Shown here: piece after piece, positions 5,857 to 7,098 of the stretch
Layout of the letters: each line of letters opens with the position of its first letter
How positions within the stretch are numbered: the first letter of the stretch is position 1
Source of the DNA: an uncultured Clostridia bacterium
GTDB taxonomy: Bacteria; Bacillota; Clostridia; Lachnospirales; Lachnospiraceae
Assembly (NCBI GenBank): GCA_937888895.1
Contig: CALASV010000223.1
Span: 1 to 7,098, forward strand
Direction: 5' to 3'
Length of the DNA: 7,098 nt
The notes under the pieces: model-generated
What the model was told of the DNA's origin: nothing
The model's input: the letters and a program-made list of their open reading frames with translations, nothing else
The model's database searches: none
Translations under genes and position numbers: made by a program

Positions 5857-6255
5857 TTATAATAAATTTTTACTTAAAAGAAATAGCATAGTTCCACAAC
5901 ATATCATACATAGTACAAATTTACTAATCATGTAATTGCGTTTACTACGACGGGAGAGTTCTTCTTTTAGTTTTTGTGCTTCTGTGGTAGTAGAGTGAAT
6001 TTCTTTTTGTTCTTCTTGTAGAATAAGAGGAAACAATGGAAAAAGGAATAAAAATAATAAAGTATTTTTAGAACCTACATTATCTATAGCTCCGACAAGA
6101 TTAAAATGAGTTCCGACAATTGCTGGTAATTGAAACCAAATAAAAAAGCCAATGATATAAGAAACTATTGTAATACAACCAATAAGAAATGAAAAACTAG
6201 GATACAGAGATTCTAAAAATTCATTAAAAGAATTTAAGAATGATTTTTTGTTCAT
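5857..6255 (-). CDS. Small DUF1648-domain membrane protein (132 aa)
   Basis: The segment LPAIVGTHFNLVGAIDNVGS (43-62) followed by K63 is the hallmark of DUF1648, the N-terminal domain of SdpI-like and related membrane proteins (LPxxIPxHFNxxGxxDxxGSK). It is flanked by a membrane span at about 21-42 and another at about 65-80. A charged, probably cytoplasmic stretch (81-108, EEQKEIH...KLKEELSRRSKRN) leads to a third span at about 109-127. Full SdpI-type immunity proteins are longer with more spans, so this is a short stand-alone version whose role cannot be named. I prefer ATG at 6255 (GAGG 8 nt upstream) over an in-frame GTG at 6264, which overlaps the ribosome binding site. The gene appears to be monocistronic, divergent from the transposase gene. 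Confidence 0.82.
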   Translation of the reverse strand: MNKKSFLNSFNEFLESLYPSFSFLIGCITIVSYIIGFFIWFQLPAIVGTHFNLVGAIDNVGSKNTLLFLFLFPLFPLILQEEQKEIHSTTTEAQKLKEELSRRSKRNYMISKFVLCMICCGTMLFLLSKNLL

Positions 6256-6287
6256 TGAGGTCACCTCTTTCTATATTTGATAATTTT

Positions 6288-6316
6288 AGTCTAGCATTAG
6301 ATAGTATAAAAGTAAA
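6288..6316 (-). promoter_or_regulatory. Candidate promoter of the DUF1648 gene
   Basis: Minus-strand TTTACT (6316-6311, 4/6) and TAGACT (6293-6288, 4/6) are 17 nt apart, and the -10 is preceded by TGC, an extended -10 signature. The leader would be about 25 nt. A nearby TATACT at 6306-6301 is an alternative -10 without a good -35. Confidence 0.35.
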
Positions 6317-6369
6317 GCGTAAAAATTAAAGAAAACTCAACTTCAGGATAAACTTATAAAATTTTATGT

Positions 6370-6401
6370 AGGAGAAAAAAGAATATTTTCTTTTTTCTCC
6401 T
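6370..6401 (+). terminator. Perfect 14-bp hairpin upstream of the transposase gene
   Basis: The arms at 6370-6383 and 6388-6401 (AGGAGAAAAAAGAA and its exact complement) enclose the 4-nt loop TATT and are followed on the plus strand by CTTTTGTT. It fits a terminator for plus-strand transcription entering from outside the insertion sequence, placed just before the transposase's own promoter. Confidence 0.55.
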
Positions 6402-6405
6402 CTTT

Positions 6406-6414
6406 TGTTATGAT
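6406..6414 (+). promoter_or_regulatory. Candidate extended -10 promoter of the transposase gene
   Basis: TGTTATGAT contains a TGN extension followed by TATGAT (5/6 to the -10 consensus). The -35 position 17 nt upstream (TTTTCT) is poor and falls in the hairpin, so recognition would rest on the extended -10. The leader would be about 50 nt to the ATG at 6471. Confidence 0.35.
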
Positions 6415-6470
6415 AGTTTTTAAGAAAAATAAAAGCATGAAACATTAGAAAATACGGGGAGACATCAACC

Positions 6471-7098
6471 ATGCCAAAAAAAACAACGAAATTAATCGCA
6501 TTACAAGAGCTATTGGAAGAACATCAGGTTTCTATCGAAACCATAGAACGAAATGATACCATCATTCAAGAATTAAAGAAAAAGGCAGAAGCGGTACCTG
6601 ACCATAGACATCCTTCTTATACCAAACATTTATTAAGTGATATTATTATGATTACTTTTTTTGCTTTATTAGCAAATGCGAATGAGTGGGGAGAAATCGA
6701 AAGTTTTGCAAAAAGCAAAGAATCTTGGTTACGAAAGTATTTAGAACTTCCTTATGGAATTCCTACGGATGATACCTTTCGATTAGTCATAGGAAACATG
6801 AATTCGGAGCATTTTTTTCAAGTAACGATTGCTTTTTTAGTAGAAGTAGTCGATAAGATGTTACAACTTTCTACTGCAAAAAAAGAAATCGAAGAGATAG
6901 ATATTCTTTCTGTGGATGGAAAAGAAAGTCGTGGTTCTGGAAGAAAACAAAGTAAACATGGAAAAATCAAGGCATTACAAACATTAAATGTATATTCAAA
7001 TCAGTATGGAATGTGTTTGACACAAAAATTTATCGAAAAAAAAACAAATGAAATACCAGCAGCACAAGAAGTATTGCGTCTGATGGATTTAAAGCATA
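6471..7098 (+). CDS. ISAs1-family transposase, N-terminal part, cut by window edge
   Basis: I read 209 codons from ATG 6471 to the window end with no stop; ISAs1 transposases are usually about 350-400 aa, so the C-terminal part is missing because of the window edge, not a visible mutation. The N-terminal part (about 43-104) matches the DDE_Tnp_1-associated domain: VPDHRHPSYTKHLLSDIIMI (42-61), LLANANEWGEIESFAKSK (66-83), WLRKYLELPYGIPTDDTFR (86-104). ILSVDGKESRGS (145-156) carries the first catalytic Asp, D149, equivalent to the family's AIDGK. KTNEIPAAQEVLRLMDL (191-207) matches the conserved K-x-N-E-I-P region. GGGGAGA 8 nt upstream supports the start. The enzyme would catalyse cut-and-paste or related DDE transposition of its own element. 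The reading frame shows no frameshift in the visible part, so it may be active. It is divergent from the DUF1648 gene. Confidence 0.93.
   Translation, partial: MPKKTTKLIALQELLEEHQVSIETIERNDTIIQELKKKAEAVPDHRHPSYTKHLLSDIIMITFFALLANANEWGEIESFAKSKESWLRKYLELPYGIPTDDTFRLVIGNMNSEHFFQVTIAFLVEVVDKMLQLSTAKKEIEEIDILSVDGKESRGSGRKQSKHGKIKALQTLNVYSNQYGMCLTQKFIEKKTNEIPAAQEVLRLMDLKH

Larger units (their letters stand above)
6344..7098 (+). mobile_element. ISAs1-family insertion sequence, left part (right end outside window)
   Basis: The transposase gene at 6471 identifies the element. The left boundary is uncertain: the stretch starting CAGGATAAACTTATAAAA at 6344 is my tentative terminal inverted repeat, from its position and CAGG start, but the right end is not in the window, so neither the repeat nor the target duplication can be checked. 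The true end may lie anywhere between about 6320 and 6450. Confidence 0.6.

Overview
The window looks like chromosomal DNA of a low-GC Gram-positive anaerobe, most likely a clostridium of the Lachnospiraceae type. The signs are strong AT bias, AGGAGG-like ribosome binding sites in front of almost every gene, a VanY-type carboxypeptidase lipoprotein with long Thr/Pro tracts, and an ISAs1-type transposase. The family-level placement is an inference from general resemblance, not from a search.

Layout. Every gene except the last is on the minus strand. At the left edge (1-428) is the N-terminal part of a winged-helix protein of the HTH_36 / replication-initiator type, which runs off the window. 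A 464-bp AT-rich gap follows, holding its likely promoter, a short inverted repeat and, next to the following gene, a strong terminator. At 893-1357 is a small single-span membrane protein of no function I can name. It is separated from the next gene by a 160-bp spacer carrying a 79-bp imperfect palindrome.

The core of the window is a probable three-gene minus-strand series: nicotinate phosphoribosyltransferase (4149-5606), a VanY/M15 D,D-carboxypeptidase lipoprotein with an unusual 21-residue repeat region (2279-4087), and a PlsC-type lysophospholipid acyltransferase (1518-2282). The last two overlap by 4 bases (ATGA), which suggests translational coupling. The first two are separated by 61 bp that can fold into a hairpin. 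Together they link NAD salvage, peptidoglycan trimming and phospholipid synthesis. That is housekeeping and envelope biology, not an obvious defence or mobile system.

Right of this is a 250-bp spacer with a tiny plus-strand reading frame that has a strong ribosome binding site and runs straight into a hairpin. Next comes a small DUF1648 membrane protein (5857-6255). At the right edge, on the plus strand, is the first two-thirds or so of an ISAs1-family transposase (6471 onward), preceded by a 14-bp perfect hairpin and an extended -10 promoter. The insertion sequence is cut by the window edge.

I did not find a convincing new multi-gene system. The items most worth a second look are the repeat region of the carboxypeptidase, the 79-bp palindrome, and the mini reading frame with its hairpin.
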